DNA of 64,000 nt from Eulemur rufifrons (taxonomy: Eukaryota > Chordata > Mammalia > Primates > Lemuridae), in contig NW_027182938.1 of assembly GCF_041146395.1 (NCBI RefSeq), forward strand, positions 312,412-376,411, in the 5' to 3' direction. Positions 8,140 to 20,534 of the stretch are shown piece by piece. Position 1 is the stretch's first letter. Every line of letters starts with the position of its first letter. A program made the translations under genes and the position numbers. Under the pieces are notes generated by a model. The model did not search any database, was not told the origin of the DNA, and saw nothing but the letters and a program-made list of their open reading frames with translations.

Positions 8140-10218
8140 TGAGGCGGGTGCCGTGGGACGCCCCAAGAGGCCCAGCGGCCAGGCGTCCCTCCCTGCCCAG
8201 TCGAGTCCCTCCCGCCCGACGCCCTGGCGCCCTGGCGCTTCCCGAGATCCCCGTGTCCAGATCGGGGCGCGGGGAGGCGGGCGGGGGGCGGGGCTGAGGG
8301 CAGGGGGAGACCCACCGCCGGGTCTGGCGCGCGGGCGCACACGCCCCCGTCCGCCACCGCCAACAGGGACGCACCGCGCCAGCGTCCCACGCCCCAGCGA
8401 TCGGACCCGCGGACACGGACACGGGCGCGCAGGGACAGCCTTCCCGGCGTGGCGACGGAGGGCCGGAGCCGGAGAGTGCGCGGGAGCCGGCCCTCCCCCG
8501 CGCCACGCCGGGGCACGGTGAGGAGGGGGTCGGGGGCGGGGCCGGGACCAGGAGGCGGGGCCGTGGGCCCGGTCCCTCCCCGCAGGTCCCGAAGACGCGC
8601 GGCCCCCCTGCCTGGGGAGGACCGTTCTGCCCCGATCCCCGTCGGGGCCGGGGGGTGGGCGGAGGAGCGGGGTGGCGGGAGGAGCCGGGGACGTCCCGGA
8701 GTACGGGGGGGGGGGGGGGGCTGCGGAGAGCCAGCGGCGCTTAGGGATCCCGCCACCCGGCTCCCTGTGGGCCCGGGTCTGGGGCCCACCCCCGGCAGCC
8801 TGCAGAAGGGCCGGGACGGCCCCGCCGCTCCCGCTGCGGCTGCCGCTGCCGCCGCCTGGCGGTGGTGCCGCGGCGGGGGGAGGGGAGGAGGCGGCGGGGG
8901 CGGGGGCCGAGGCCGGGGGCGGGGCGGGGTGGCGGGAGCCGGGGCCGGCCGGGAGGGCGGAGGGAGGGGGCTCCCCCTTCGCCACCCCCCGCCCCCCGAC
9001 CCCCGCAGGCCGGCGGGCGGGACCAAAGAAGGGGCGAAAGCCTAGGGCACCCCACCCGGTAGGGAGGAAACTTAAAACCCCGATCGCTCTGTCGGCTGGG
9101 AGGGGAACCCTTCCACGCACGCTGCCCACGGGGCAGCTGGATTTATACAACCATTTGGAAAACAATTTAGCATAAAGGGATAAAAAAAAAAAAAAAAGAA
9201 CAAAAAAAAAAAAACCAGGGGCATGATGTAGGAACAAGCCTATTCTCTGCGTGGCACGTACCATAGAGAAGAGAGGGCACGCGTGACCGGGAAACACCCG
9301 GGGCGGTACTCACGGGAGCCCCGTTTCCGTGGACCCGGTGAAAGACGGTTCAGAGAGATTTCCACGTCTCCCTGCGGTGCCGGTCCACAGCAGCGCCGAC
9401 GAACCGCAGCTTCGCGTGTGAGAGAGGATGCTTCTCCGGACCCAAGGTCTCCCCTGGAACACAAGTTCCCCAGAATGAAGCCAGAAGGGTTCCACGTATA
9501 TGATAGAGCCCGTGAAAGGAACAGAACGTCTCCGTGAGAGAGTCACGTCCTAGGGAGCCAAAACTTTCAAAGGAAAAGCGAGGAAAAGGGTGACCGTCCA
9601 CAGGGGATTTGTTTGGGAGAAGGGTTTTCTGGGTTCCAGGCCTTCAGGAACAGACACACAGCGGTGTCCAACCCGGGAATAAACTCCCACGTGTATAAGG
9701 TCGGCGGTGGAGGCTCGGTACAGTTCATTCTATTTAATAGAATCATCACAACGCTTATGCTCTAACATATCCACTTCCCAAGTTAAAAGTAAAAGAGAAA
9801 GAAACAGACTGTAAATTTCTAGTTGTCATAACCCCCTTTAAATTGGATCATGTCTTCATTCGGGGGAAATGATTATCTTGGGGATTCTGCGTCCATCTGT
9901 CTGGGAACACTGTCTAACTCTCCATGGATTTGGGCCGTCCTTGATGCTTCTGCCAAGTTTTCCGTGTAAGTCGGCACCCGTTTCCCCTAGGTGCGACGTA
10001 GATCTTCTGCGACCTCGAATATGAATCCTTTGGAAAAGTTGCATTCGTTATCGTGTATTGGGCCTGAGTGTGTGCTGAATTTAGAGCCGGTCCGTCAGAA
10101 GTTGCGGAGGCCCGGCCCTGCCACAGCTGTCTGAGGGGCGACAGCCTCGGGGACTGAGCCTTGACATGTAAAAACCTGACCTCTCTCCAGGGTCCACGGG
10201 GCAGGGTCCGGGCAAAAA

Positions 10219-10327
10219 GCGTACGGCGGCCCCCGGGTCTCCCATCCAGGGCCCGGCCGGGACCGACCCTGCTTAGCTTCCCAGACCAGACGGGATCGGG
10301 CGCCTCCGGGGCGGCGCGGCCTTAGAC
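10219..10327 (-). pseudogene. 5S rRNA-derived copy A, unit U3 (short terminator)
   Basis: Body as in U1; the 163-bp deletion ends inside the terminator and leaves T5 (10214-10218). D-box-like element at 10348-10359. Confidence 0.9.
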
Positions 10328-11546
10328 TGAGGCGGGAGCTCCCGGAGGCCCCAAGAGGCCCAGCGGCCAGGCGTCCCTCCCTGCCCAGTCCAGTGCCTCC
10401 CGCCCGCCGCCCTGGCGCTTCGCCAGACCCCCTGTCCAGATCGGGGCGGGGGGGGCTGGGGGGCGAAGGTGGGCGGGGACCAGGGCAAGGAGAGACTGAC
10501 GGGTCTGGCGGTCGGTCGGGCGCACACGGCCCCCTCCCCCACCGAAAACAGGGACGCACCGCACCAGCGTCCCACGCCCCAGCGATCGGACCCACGGACA
10601 CGGACACGGGCGCGCAGGGACAGCCTTCCAGGCGTGGGGAGGGCGGGACGGAGCCGGAGAGTGCGCGGGAGCCGGCCCTCCCCCGCGCCAGGCCAGGGCA
10701 CGGTGGGCAGGGGCTCGGGGGCGGGGCCGGGACCAGGAGGCGGGGCCGGGAGGTCCGGAAGACGCGCGGCCCCCCTGCCTGGGGAGGACCGTTCTGCCCC
10801 GATCCCCGATCCCCGTCGGGGCACGCGGGTGGCAGCGGCACCCGCGGGGTCCCGGTGCCGGCCGGCCCGTCGCTTGGTCGGGCGGCCGGCGGGTCGTTGG
10901 GGTCCGGGAGCGCGCGCTCCCCGCTGTTCCCTGGTTTCCCGTGGCACGTCCTCTCTGTCTGCCCGGGTGGCCGTGGCCGGCGACCTGCCGTGTGCGGCGC
11001 GGTGCGGTGCGCCTGTGTGTCCCTCGGGAGCCCCCCCGCCTCCCCGGGAGAGGAGCCCCGCCCAGCGTGAGTCCCGGGCCGGAGGCCCCGGTGTGCGGGG
11101 GCGGAGAGGAAGTCCACGGTGGGCTGGGGGTCGGGGGCCCAGGGGACGGTTTTCTTCCGCGGGCTGGCCCCCCGCCCGCCGAAGGGGACGTCCCGGAGTA
11201 CGGGGGGCCGGGGAGAGCCAGCAGCGCTTAGGGATCCCGCCACCCGGTCCGCTGTGGGCCCGGGTCTGGGGCCCCCCCGGCTGCCGGCAGAAGGGCTGGG
11301 ATGGCCCCGCCGCTCCCGCTCCCGCTGCCGCCGCCTGGCGGTGCTGCAGGGGAAGAGGCGCCGGGGGCCGGGGCCGGGCCGGGGGAGGAGCGGGGTGGCG
11401 GGAGCCGGGGACGTTTCGGAGGGCGGAGGGGCCCCCCCTTCCCAGCCTAGGCGGGCGGAGGAGGGGGAGACCCCCCCACACACACACACATTCCGGGCCA
11501 GGGGGGGTCGGGACAGCAAAAGAGGCAAAGGAAAAAGAAAACAAAA

Positions 11547-11654
11547 GCGTACGGCGGCCCCCGGTCTCCCATCCAGGGCCTGGCCGGGCCCGACCCTGCT
11601 TAGCTTCCCAGAGCAGACGGGATCGGGCGCCTCAGGGGCGGCGCGGCCTTAGAC
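11547..11654 (-). pseudogene. 5S rRNA-derived copy B, unit U3
   Basis: Same as copy B of U1; D-box-like element at 11675-11686. Confidence 0.9.
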
Positions 11655-12098
11655 TGAGGCGGGTGCCGTGGGACGCCCCAAGAGGCCCAGCGGCCAGGCG
11701 TCCTTCCCTGCCCAGTCGAGTCCCTCCCGCCCGCCGCCCTGGCGCCCTGGCGCTTCCCGAGACCCCCGTGTCCAGCTCGGGGCGCGGGGAGGCGGGCGGG
11801 GGGCGGGGCTGAGGGCAGGGGGAGACCGACGGGTCTGGCGCGCGGGCGCACACGCCCCCCTCCGTCACCGCCAACACGGACGCACCGCGCCAGCGTCCCA
11901 CGCCCCCACGAGCAGACCCACGGACAGGGACACGGGCGCGCAGGGACAGACTTCCCGGCGTGGGGACGGAGGGCCAGAGCTGGAGAGTGCGCGGGTGCGG
12001 GCTCTCCCCCGCGCCACGCCGGTGACACACACAGGCACACAGCTTCCAGGCCAGGGGGCGGGGCAGCAAAAGAGGCAAAGGACAAAAAAAACAAAAAA

Positions 12099-12216
12099 GC
12101 GTACGGCGGCCCCCGGGTCTCCCGGGTCTCCCATCCAGGACCCGGCCGGGCCCGACCCTGCTTAGCTTCCCAGAGCAGACGGGATCGGGCGCCTTCGGGG
12201 CGGCGCGGCCTTAGAC
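12099..12216 (-). pseudogene. 5S rRNA-derived copy C, unit U3
   Basis: Same as copy C of U1; D-box-like element at 12237-12248. Confidence 0.9.
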
Positions 12217-14296
12217 TGAGGCGGGTGCCGTGGGACGCCCCAAGAGGCCCAGCGGCCAGGCGTCCCTCCCTGCCCAGTCGAGTCCCTCCCGCCCGACGCC
12301 CTGGCGCCCTGGCGCTTCCCGAGATCCCCGTGTCCAGATCGGGGCGCGGGGAGGCGGGCGGGGGGCGGGGCTGAGGGCAGGGGGAGACCCACCGCCGGGT
12401 CTGGCGCGCGGGCGCACACGCCCCCGTCCGCCACCGCCAACAGGGACGCACCGCGCCAGCGTCCCACGCCCCAGCGATCGGACCCGCGGACACGGACACG
12501 GGCGCGCAGGGACAGCCTTCCCGGCGTGGCGACGGAGGGCCGGAGCCGGAGAGTGCGCGGGAGCCGGCCCTCCCCCGCGCCACGCCGGGGCACGGTGAGG
12601 AGGGGGTCGGGGGCGGGGCCGGGACCAGGAGGCGGGGCCGTGGGCCCGGTCCCTCCCCGCAGGTCCCGAAGACGCGCGGCCCCCCTGCCTGGGGAGGACC
12701 GTTCTGCCCCGATCCCCGTCGGGGCCGGGGGGTGGGCGGAGGAGCGGGGTGGCGGGAGGAGCCGGGGACGTCCCGGAGTACGGGGGGGGGGGGGGGGGCT
12801 GCGGAGAGCCAGCGGCGCTTAGGGATCCCGCCACCCGGCTCCCTGTGGGCCCGGGTCTGGGGCCCACCCCCGGCAGCCTGCAGAAGGGCCGGGACGGCCC
12901 CGCCGCTCCCGCTGCGGCTGCCGCTGCCGCCGCCTGGCGGTGGTGCCGCGGCGGGGGGAGGGGAGGAGGCGGCGGGGGCGGGGGCCGAGGCCGGGGGCGG
13001 GGCGGGGTGGCGGGAGCCGGGGCCGGCCGGGAGGGCGGAGGGAGGGGGCTCCCCCTTCGCCACCCCCCGCCCCCCGACCCCCGCAGGCCGGCGGGCGGGA
13101 CCAAAGAAGGGGCGAAAGCCTAGGGCACCCCACCCGGTAGGGAGGAAACTTAAAACCCCGATCGCTCTGTCGGCTGGGAGGGGAACCCTTCCACGCACGC
13201 TGCCCACGGGGCAGCTGGATTTATACAACCATTTGGAAAACAATTTAGCATAAAGGGATAAAAAAAAAAAAAAAAGAACAAAAAAAAAAAAACCAGGGGC
13301 ATGATGTAGGAACAAGCCTATTCTCTGCGTGGCACGTACCATAGAGAAGAGAGGGCACGCGTGACCGGGAAACACCCGGGGCGGTACTCACGGGAGCCCC
13401 GTTTCCGTGGACCCGGTGAAAGACGGTTCAGAGAGATTTCCACGTCTCCCTGCGGTGCCGGTCCACAGCAGCGCCGACGAACCGCAGCTTCGCGTGTGAG
13501 AGAGGATGCTTCTCCGGACCCAAGGTCTCCCCTGGAACACAAGTTCCCCAGAATGAAGCCAGAAGGGTTCCACGTATATGATAGAGCCCGTGAAAGGAAC
13601 AGAACGTCTCCGTGAGAGAGTCACGTCCTAGGGAGCCAAAACTTTCAAAGGAAAAGCGAGGAAAAGGGTGACCGTCCACAGGGGATTTGTTTGGGAGAAG
13701 GGTTTTCTGGGTTCCAGGCCTTCAGGAACAGACACACAGCGGTGTCCAACCCGGGAATAAACTCCCACGTGTATAAGGTCGGCGGTGGAGGCTCGGTACA
13801 GTTCATTCTATTTAATAGAATCATCACAACGCTTATGCTCTAACATATCCACTTCCCAAGTTAAAAGTAAAAGAGAAAGAAACAGACTGTAAATTTCTAG
13901 TTGTCATAACCCCCTTTAAATTGGATCATGTCTTCATTCGGGGGAAATGATTATCTTGGGGATTCTGCGTCCATCTGTCTGGGAACACTGTCTAACTCTC
14001 CATGGATTTGGGCCGTCCTTGATGCTTCTGCCAAGTTTTCCGTGTAAGTCGGCACCCGTTTCCCCTAGGTGCGACGTAGATCTTCTGCGACCTCGAATAT
14101 GAATCCTTTGGAAAAGTTGCATTCGTTATCGTGTATTGGGCCTGAGTGTGTGCTGAATTTAGAGCCGGTCCGTCAGAAGTTGCGGAGGCCCGGCCCTGCC
14201 ACAGCTGTCTGAGGGGCGACAGCCTCGGGGACTGAGCCTTGACATGTAAAAACCTGACCTCTCTCCAGGGTCCACGGGGCAGGGTCCGGGCAAAAA

Positions 14297-14405
14297 GCGT
14301 ACGGCGGCCCCCGGGTCTCCCATCCAGGGCCCGGCCGGGACCGACCCTGCTTAGCTTCCCAGACCAGACGGGATCGGGCGCCTCCGGGGCGGCGCGGCCT
14401 TAGAC
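14297..14405 (-). pseudogene. 5S rRNA-derived copy A, unit U4 (short terminator)
   Basis: T5 terminator at 14292-14296 after the deletion; D-box-like element at 14426-14437. Confidence 0.9.
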
Positions 14406-15624
14406 TGAGGCGGGAGCTCCCGGAGGCCCCAAGAGGCCCAGCGGCCAGGCGTCCCTCCCTGCCCAGTCCAGTGCCTCCCGCCCGCCGCCCTGGCGCTTCG
14501 CCAGACCCCCTGTCCAGATCGGGGCGGGGGGGGCTGGGGGGCGAAGGTGGGCGGGGACCAGGGCAAGGAGAGACTGACGGGTCTGGCGGTCGGTCGGGCG
14601 CACACGGCCCCCTCCCCCACCGAAAACAGGGACGCACCGCACCAGCGTCCCACGCCCCAGCGATCGGACCCACGGACACGGACACGGGCGCGCAGGGACA
14701 GCCTTCCAGGCGTGGGGAGGGCGGGACGGAGCCGGAGAGTGCGCGGGAGCCGGCCCTCCCCCGCGCCAGGCCAGGGCACGGTGGGCAGGGGCTCGGGGGC
14801 GGGGCCGGGACCAGGAGGCGGGGCCGGGAGGTCCGGAAGACGCGCGGCCCCCCTGCCTGGGGAGGACCGTTCTGCCCCGATCCCCGATCCCCGTCGGGGC
14901 ACGCGGGTGGCAGCGGCACCCGCGGGGTCCCGGTGCCGGCCGGCCCGTCGCTTGGTCGGGCGGCCGGCGGGTCGTTGGGGTCCGGGAGCGCGCGCTCCCC
15001 GCTGTTCCCTGGTTTCCCGTGGCACGTCCTCTCTGTCTGCCCGGGTGGCCGTGGCCGGCGACCTGCCGTGTGCGGCGCGGTGCGGTGCGCCTGTGTGTCC
15101 CTCGGGAGCCCCCCCGCCTCCCCGGGAGAGGAGCCCCGCCCAGCGTGAGTCCCGGGCCGGAGGCCCCGGTGTGCGGGGGCGGAGAGGAAGTCCACGGTGG
15201 GCTGGGGGTCGGGGGCCCAGGGGACGGTTTTCTTCCGCGGGCTGGCCCCCCGCCCGCCGAAGGGGACGTCCCGGAGTACGGGGGGCCGGGGAGAGCCAGC
15301 AGCGCTTAGGGATCCCGCCACCCGGTCCGCTGTGGGCCCGGGTCTGGGGCCCCCCCGGCTGCCGGCAGAAGGGCTGGGATGGCCCCGCCGCTCCCGCTCC
15401 CGCTGCCGCCGCCTGGCGGTGCTGCAGGGGAAGAGGCGCCGGGGGCCGGGGCCGGGCCGGGGGAGGAGCGGGGTGGCGGGAGCCGGGGACGTTTCGGAGG
15501 GCGGAGGGGCCCCCCCTTCCCAGCCTAGGCGGGCGGAGGAGGGGGAGACCCCCCCACACACACACACATTCCGGGCCAGGGGGGGTCGGGACAGCAAAAG
15601 AGGCAAAGGAAAAAGAAAACAAAA

Positions 15625-15732
15625 GCGTACGGCGGCCCCCGGTCTCCCATCCAGGGCCTGGCCGGGCCCGACCCTGCTTAGCTTCCCAGAGCAGACGGGA
15701 TCGGGCGCCTCAGGGGCGGCGCGGCCTTAGAC
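15625..15732 (-). pseudogene. 5S rRNA-derived copy B, unit U4
   Basis: Same as copy B of U1; D-box-like element at 15753-15764. Confidence 0.9.
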
Positions 15733-16176
15733 TGAGGCGGGTGCCGTGGGACGCCCCAAGAGGCCCAGCGGCCAGGCGTCCTTCCCTGCCCAGTCGAGTC
15801 CCTCCCGCCCGCCGCCCTGGCGCCCTGGCGCTTCCCGAGACCCCCGTGTCCAGCTCGGGGCGCGGGGAGGCGGGCGGGGGGCGGGGCTGAGGGCAGGGGG
15901 AGACCGACGGGTCTGGCGCGCGGGCGCACACGCCCCCCTCCGTCACCGCCAACACGGACGCACCGCGCCAGCGTCCCACGCCCCCACGAGCAGACCCACG
16001 GACAGGGACACGGGCGCGCAGGGACAGACTTCCCGGCGTGGGGACGGAGGGCCAGAGCTGGAGAGTGCGCGGGTGCGGGCTCTCCCCCGCGCCACGCCGG
16101 TGACACACACAGGCACACAGCTTCCAGGCCAGGGGGCGGGGCAGCAAAAGAGGCAAAGGACAAAAAAAACAAAAAA

Positions 16177-16294
16177 GCGTACGGCGGCCCCCGGGTCTCC
16201 CGGGTCTCCCATCCAGGACCCGGCCGGGCCCGACCCTGCTTAGCTTCCCAGAGCAGACGGGATCGGGCGCCTTCGGGGCGGCGCGGCCTTAGAC
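16177..16294 (-). pseudogene. 5S rRNA-derived copy C, unit U4
   Basis: Same as copy C of U1; D-box-like element at 16315-16326. Confidence 0.9.
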
Positions 16295-18536
16295 TGAGGC
16301 GGGTGCCGTGGGACGCCCCAAGAGGCCCAGCGGCCAGGCGTCCCTCCCTGCCCAGTCGAGTCCCTCCCGCCCGACGCCCTGGCGCCCTGGCGCTTCCCGA
16401 GATCCCCGTGTCCAGATCGGGGCGCGGGGAGGCGGGCGGGGGGCGGGGCTGAGGGCAGGGGGAGACCCACCGCCGGGTCTGGCGCGCGGGCGCACACGCC
16501 CCCGTCCGCCACCGCCAACAGGGACGCACCGCGCCAGCGTCCCACGCCCCAGCGATCGGACCCGCGGACACGGACACGGGCGCGCAGGGACAGCCTTCCC
16601 GGCGTGGCGACGGAGGGCCGGAGCCGGAGAGTGCGCGGGAGCCGGCCCTCCCCCGCGCCACGCCGGGGCACGGTGAGGAGGGGGTCGGGGGCGGGGCCGG
16701 GACCAGGAGGCGGGGCCGTGGGCCCGGTCCCTCCCCGCAGGTCCCGAAGACGCGCGGCCCCCCTGCCTGGGGAGGACCGTTCTGCCCCGATCCCCGTCGG
16801 GGCCGGGGGGTGGGCGGAGGAGCGGGGTGGCGGGAGGAGCCGGGGACGTCCCGGAGTACGGGGGGGGGGGGGGGGCTGCGGAGAGCCAGCGGCGCTTAGG
16901 GATCCCGCCACCCGGCTCCCTGTGGGCCCGGGTCTGGGGCCCACCCCCGGCAGCCTGCAGAAGGGCCGGGACGGCCCCGCCGCTCCCGCTGCGGCTGCCG
17001 CTGCCGCCGCCTGGCGGTGGTGCCGCGGCGGGGGGAGGGGAGGAGGCGGCGGGGGCGGGGGCCGAGGCCGGGGGCGGGGCGGGGTGGCGGGAGCCGGGGC
17101 CGGCCGGGAGGGCGGAGGGAGGGGGCTCCCCCTTCGCCACCCCCCGCCCCCCGACCCCCGCAGGCCGGCGGGCGGGACCAAAGAAGGGGCGAAAGCCTAG
17201 GGCACCCCACCCGGTAGGGAGGAAACTTAAAACCCCGATCGCTCTGTCGGCTGGGAGGGGAACCCTTCCACGCACGCTGCCCACGGGGCAGCTGGATTTA
17301 TACAACCATTTGGAAAACAATTTAGCATAAAGGGATAAAAAAAAAAAAAAAAGAACAAAAAAAAAAAAACCAGGGGCATGATGTAGGAACAAGCCTATTC
17401 TCTGCGTGGCACGTACCATAGAGAAGAGAGGGCACGCGTGACCGGGAAACACCCGGGGCGGTACTCACGGGAGCCCCGTTTCCGTGGACCCGGTGAAAGA
17501 CGGTTCAGAGAGATTTCCACGTCTCCCTGCGGTGCCGGTCCACAGCAGCGCCGACGAACCGCAGCTTCGCGTGTGAGAGAGGATGCTTCTCCGGACCCAA
17601 GGTCTCCCCTGGAACACAAGTTCCCCAGAATGAAGCCAGAAGGGTTCCACGTATATGATAGAGCCCGTGAAAGGAACAGAACGTCTCCGTGAGAGAGTCA
17701 CGTCCTAGGGAGCCAAAACTTTCAAAAGAAAAGCGAGGAAAAGGGTGACCGTCCACAGGGGATTTGTTTGGGAGAAGGGTTTTCTGGGTTCCAGGCCTTC
17801 AGGAACAGACACACAGCGGTGTCCAACCCGGGAATAAACTCCCACGTGTATAAGGTCGGCGGTGGAGGCTCGGTACAGTTCATTCTATTTAATAGAATCA
17901 TCACAACGCTTATGCTCTAACATATCCACTTCCCAAGTTAAAAGTAAAAGAGAAAGAAACAGACTGTAAATTTCTAGTTGTCATAACCCCCTTTAAATTG
18001 GATCATGTCTTCATTCGGGGGAAATGATTATCTTGGGGATTCTGCGTCCATCTGTCTGGGAACACTGTCTAACTCTCCATGGATTTGGGCCGTCCTTGAT
18101 GCTTCTGCCAAGTTTTCCGTGTAAGTCGGCACCCGTTTCCCCTAGGTGCGACGTAGATCTTCTGCGACCTCGAATATGAATCCTTTGGAAAAGTTGCATT
18201 CGTTATCGTGTATTGGGCCTGAGCGTGTGCTGAATTTAGAGCCGGTCCGTCAGAAGTTGCGGAGGCCCGGCCCTGCCACAGCTGTCTGAGGGGCGACAGC
18301 CTCGGGGACTGAGCCTTGACATGTAAAAACCTGACCTCTCTCCAGGGTCCACGGGGCAGGGTCCGGGCCAGCCGGGGCGGTGGGGGCAGGCCCGGGGCGG
18401 GCCCGGAGGGCGGAGGGCCCCCCCTTCCCAGCCGAGGCGGGCGGCGGAGGAGGAGCCCGCCCCCCCACACACACACACGCCTTCTGGGCCTGGGGGTCGG
18501 GAGAGCCAAAGAGGCAAAGGAAAAAAAAACAAAAAA

Positions 18537-18645
18537 GCGTACGGCGGCCCCCGGGTCTCCCATCCAGGGCCCGGCCGGGACCGACCCTGCTTAGCTTCCC
18601 AGACCAGACGGGATCGGGCGCCTCCGGGGCGGCGCGGCCTTAGAC
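18537..18645 (-). pseudogene. 5S rRNA-derived copy A, unit U5
   Basis: Same as copy A of U1 with the long terminator; D-box-like element at 18666-18677. Confidence 0.9.
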
Positions 18646-19864
18646 TGAGGCGGGAGCTCCCGGAGGCCCCAAGAGGCCCAGCGGCCAGGCGTCCCTCCCT
18701 GCCCAGTCCAGTGCCTCCCGCCCGCCGCCCTGGCGCTTCGCCAGACCCCCTGTCCAGATCGGGGCGGGGGGGGCTGGGGGGCGAAGGTGGGCGGGGACCA
18801 GGGCAAGGAGAGACTGACGGGTCTGGCGGTCGGTCGGGCGCACACGGCCCCCTCCCCCACCGAAAACAGGGACGCACCGCACCAGCGTCCCACGCCCCAG
18901 CGATCGGACCCACGGACACGGACACGGGCGCGCAGGGACAGCCTTCCAGGCGTGGGGAGGGCGGGACGGAGCCGGAGAGTGCGCGGGAGCCGGCCCTCCC
19001 CCGCGCCAGGCCAGGGCACGGTGGGCAGGGGCTCGGGGGCGGGGCCGGGACCAGGAGGCGGGGCCGGGAGGTCCGGAAGACGCGCGGCCCCCCTGCCTGG
19101 GGAGGACCGTTCTGCCCCGATCCCCGATCCCCGTCGGGGCACGCGGGTGGCAGCGGCACCCGCGGGGTCCCGGTGCCGGCCGGCCCGTCGCTTGGTCGGG
19201 CGGCCGGCGGGTCGTTGGGGTCCGGGAGCGCGCGCTCCCCGCTGTTCCCTGGTTTCCCGTGGCACGTCCTCTCTGTCTGCCCGGGTGGCCGTGGCCGGCG
19301 ACCTGCCGTGTGCGGCGCGGTGCGGTGCGCCTGTGTGTCCCTCGGGAGCCCCCCCGCCTCCCCGGGAGAGGAGCCCCGCCCAGCGTGAGTCCCGGGCCAG
19401 AGGCCCCGGTGTGCGGGGGCGGAGAGGAAGTCCACGGTGGGCTGGGGGTCGGGGGCCCAGGGGACGGTTTTCTTCCGCGGGCTGGCCCCCCGCCCGCCGA
19501 AGGGGACGTCCCGGAGTACGGGGGGCCGGGGAGAGCCAGCAGCGCTTAGGGATCCCGCCACCCGGTCCGCTGTGGGCCCGGGTCTGGGGCCCCCCCGGCT
19601 GCCGGCAGAAGGGCTGGGATGGCCCCGCCGCTCCCGCTCCCGCTGCCGCCGCCTGGCGGTGCTGCAGGGGAAGAGGCGCCGGGGGCCGGGGCCGGGCCGG
19701 GGGAGGAGCGGGGTGGCGGGAGCCGGGGACGTTTCGGAGGGCGGAGGGGCCCCCCCTTCCCAGCCTAGGCGGGCGGAGGAGGGGGAGACCCCCCCACACA
19801 CACACACATTCCGGGCCAGGGGGGGTCGGGACAGCAAAAGAGGCAAAGGAAAAAGAAAACAAAA

Positions 19865-19972
19865 GCGTACGGCGGCCCCCGGTCTCCCATCCAGGGCCTG
19901 GCCGGGCCCGACCCTGCTTAGCTTCCCAGAGCAGACGGGATCGGGCGCCTCAGGGGCGGCGCGGCCTTAGAC
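19865..19972 (-). pseudogene. 5S rRNA-derived copy B, unit U5
   Basis: Same as copy B of U1; D-box-like element at 19993-20004. Confidence 0.9.
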
Positions 19973-20416
19973 TGAGGCGGGTGCCGTGGGACGCCCCAAG
20001 AGGCCCAGCGGCCAGGCGTCCTTCCCTGCCCAGTCGAGTCCCTCCCGCCCGCCGCCCTGGCGCCCTGGCGCTTCCCGAGACCCCCGTGTCCAGCTCGGGG
20101 CGCGGGGAGGCGGGCGGGGGGCGGGGCTGAGGGCAGGGGGAGACCGACGGGTCTGGCGCGCGGGCGCACACGCCCCCCTCCGTCACCGCCAACACGGACG
20201 CACCGCGCCAGCGTCCCACGCCCCCACGAGCAGACCCACGGACAGGGACACGGGCGCGCAGGGACAGACTTCCCGGCGTGGGGACGGAGGGCCAGAGCTG
20301 GAGAGTGCGCGGGTGCGGGCTCTCCCCCGCGCCACGCCGGTGACACACACAGGCACACAGCTTCCAGGCCAGGGGGCGGGGCAGCAAAAGAGGCAAAGGA
20401 CAAAAAAAACAAAAAA

Positions 20417-20534
20417 GCGTACGGCGGCCCCCGGGTCTCCCGGGTCTCCCATCCAGGACCCGGCCGGGCCCGACCCTGCTTAGCTTCCCAGAGCAGACGG
20501 GATCGGGCGCCTTCGGGGCGGCGCGGCCTTAGAC
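20417..20534 (-). pseudogene. 5S rRNA-derived copy C, unit U5
   Basis: Same as copy C of U1; D-box-like element at 20555-20566. Confidence 0.9.

Larger units (their letters stand above)
4802..9041 (+). repeat. Unit U2, long class (4240 bp)
   Basis: Markers: G at 4842, A at 5332 (shared only with U5), A-to-C change at 6072 in the C/CA tract beside copy A (only here), 7-C tract before copy B, G16 at 8705-8720. Confidence 0.97.
9042..13119 (+). repeat. Unit U3, short class (4078 bp)
   Basis: Carries the 163-bp deletion beside copy A (junction 10213/10214) and T at 10069. 7-C tract before copy B, G17 at 12782-12798. Confidence 0.97.
13120..17196 (+). repeat. Unit U4, short class (4077 bp)
   Basis: 163-bp deletion (junction 14291/14292), T at 14147, 7-C tract, G16 at 16860-16875. 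Differs from U3 only in G-tract length as far as I could see. Confidence 0.97.
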
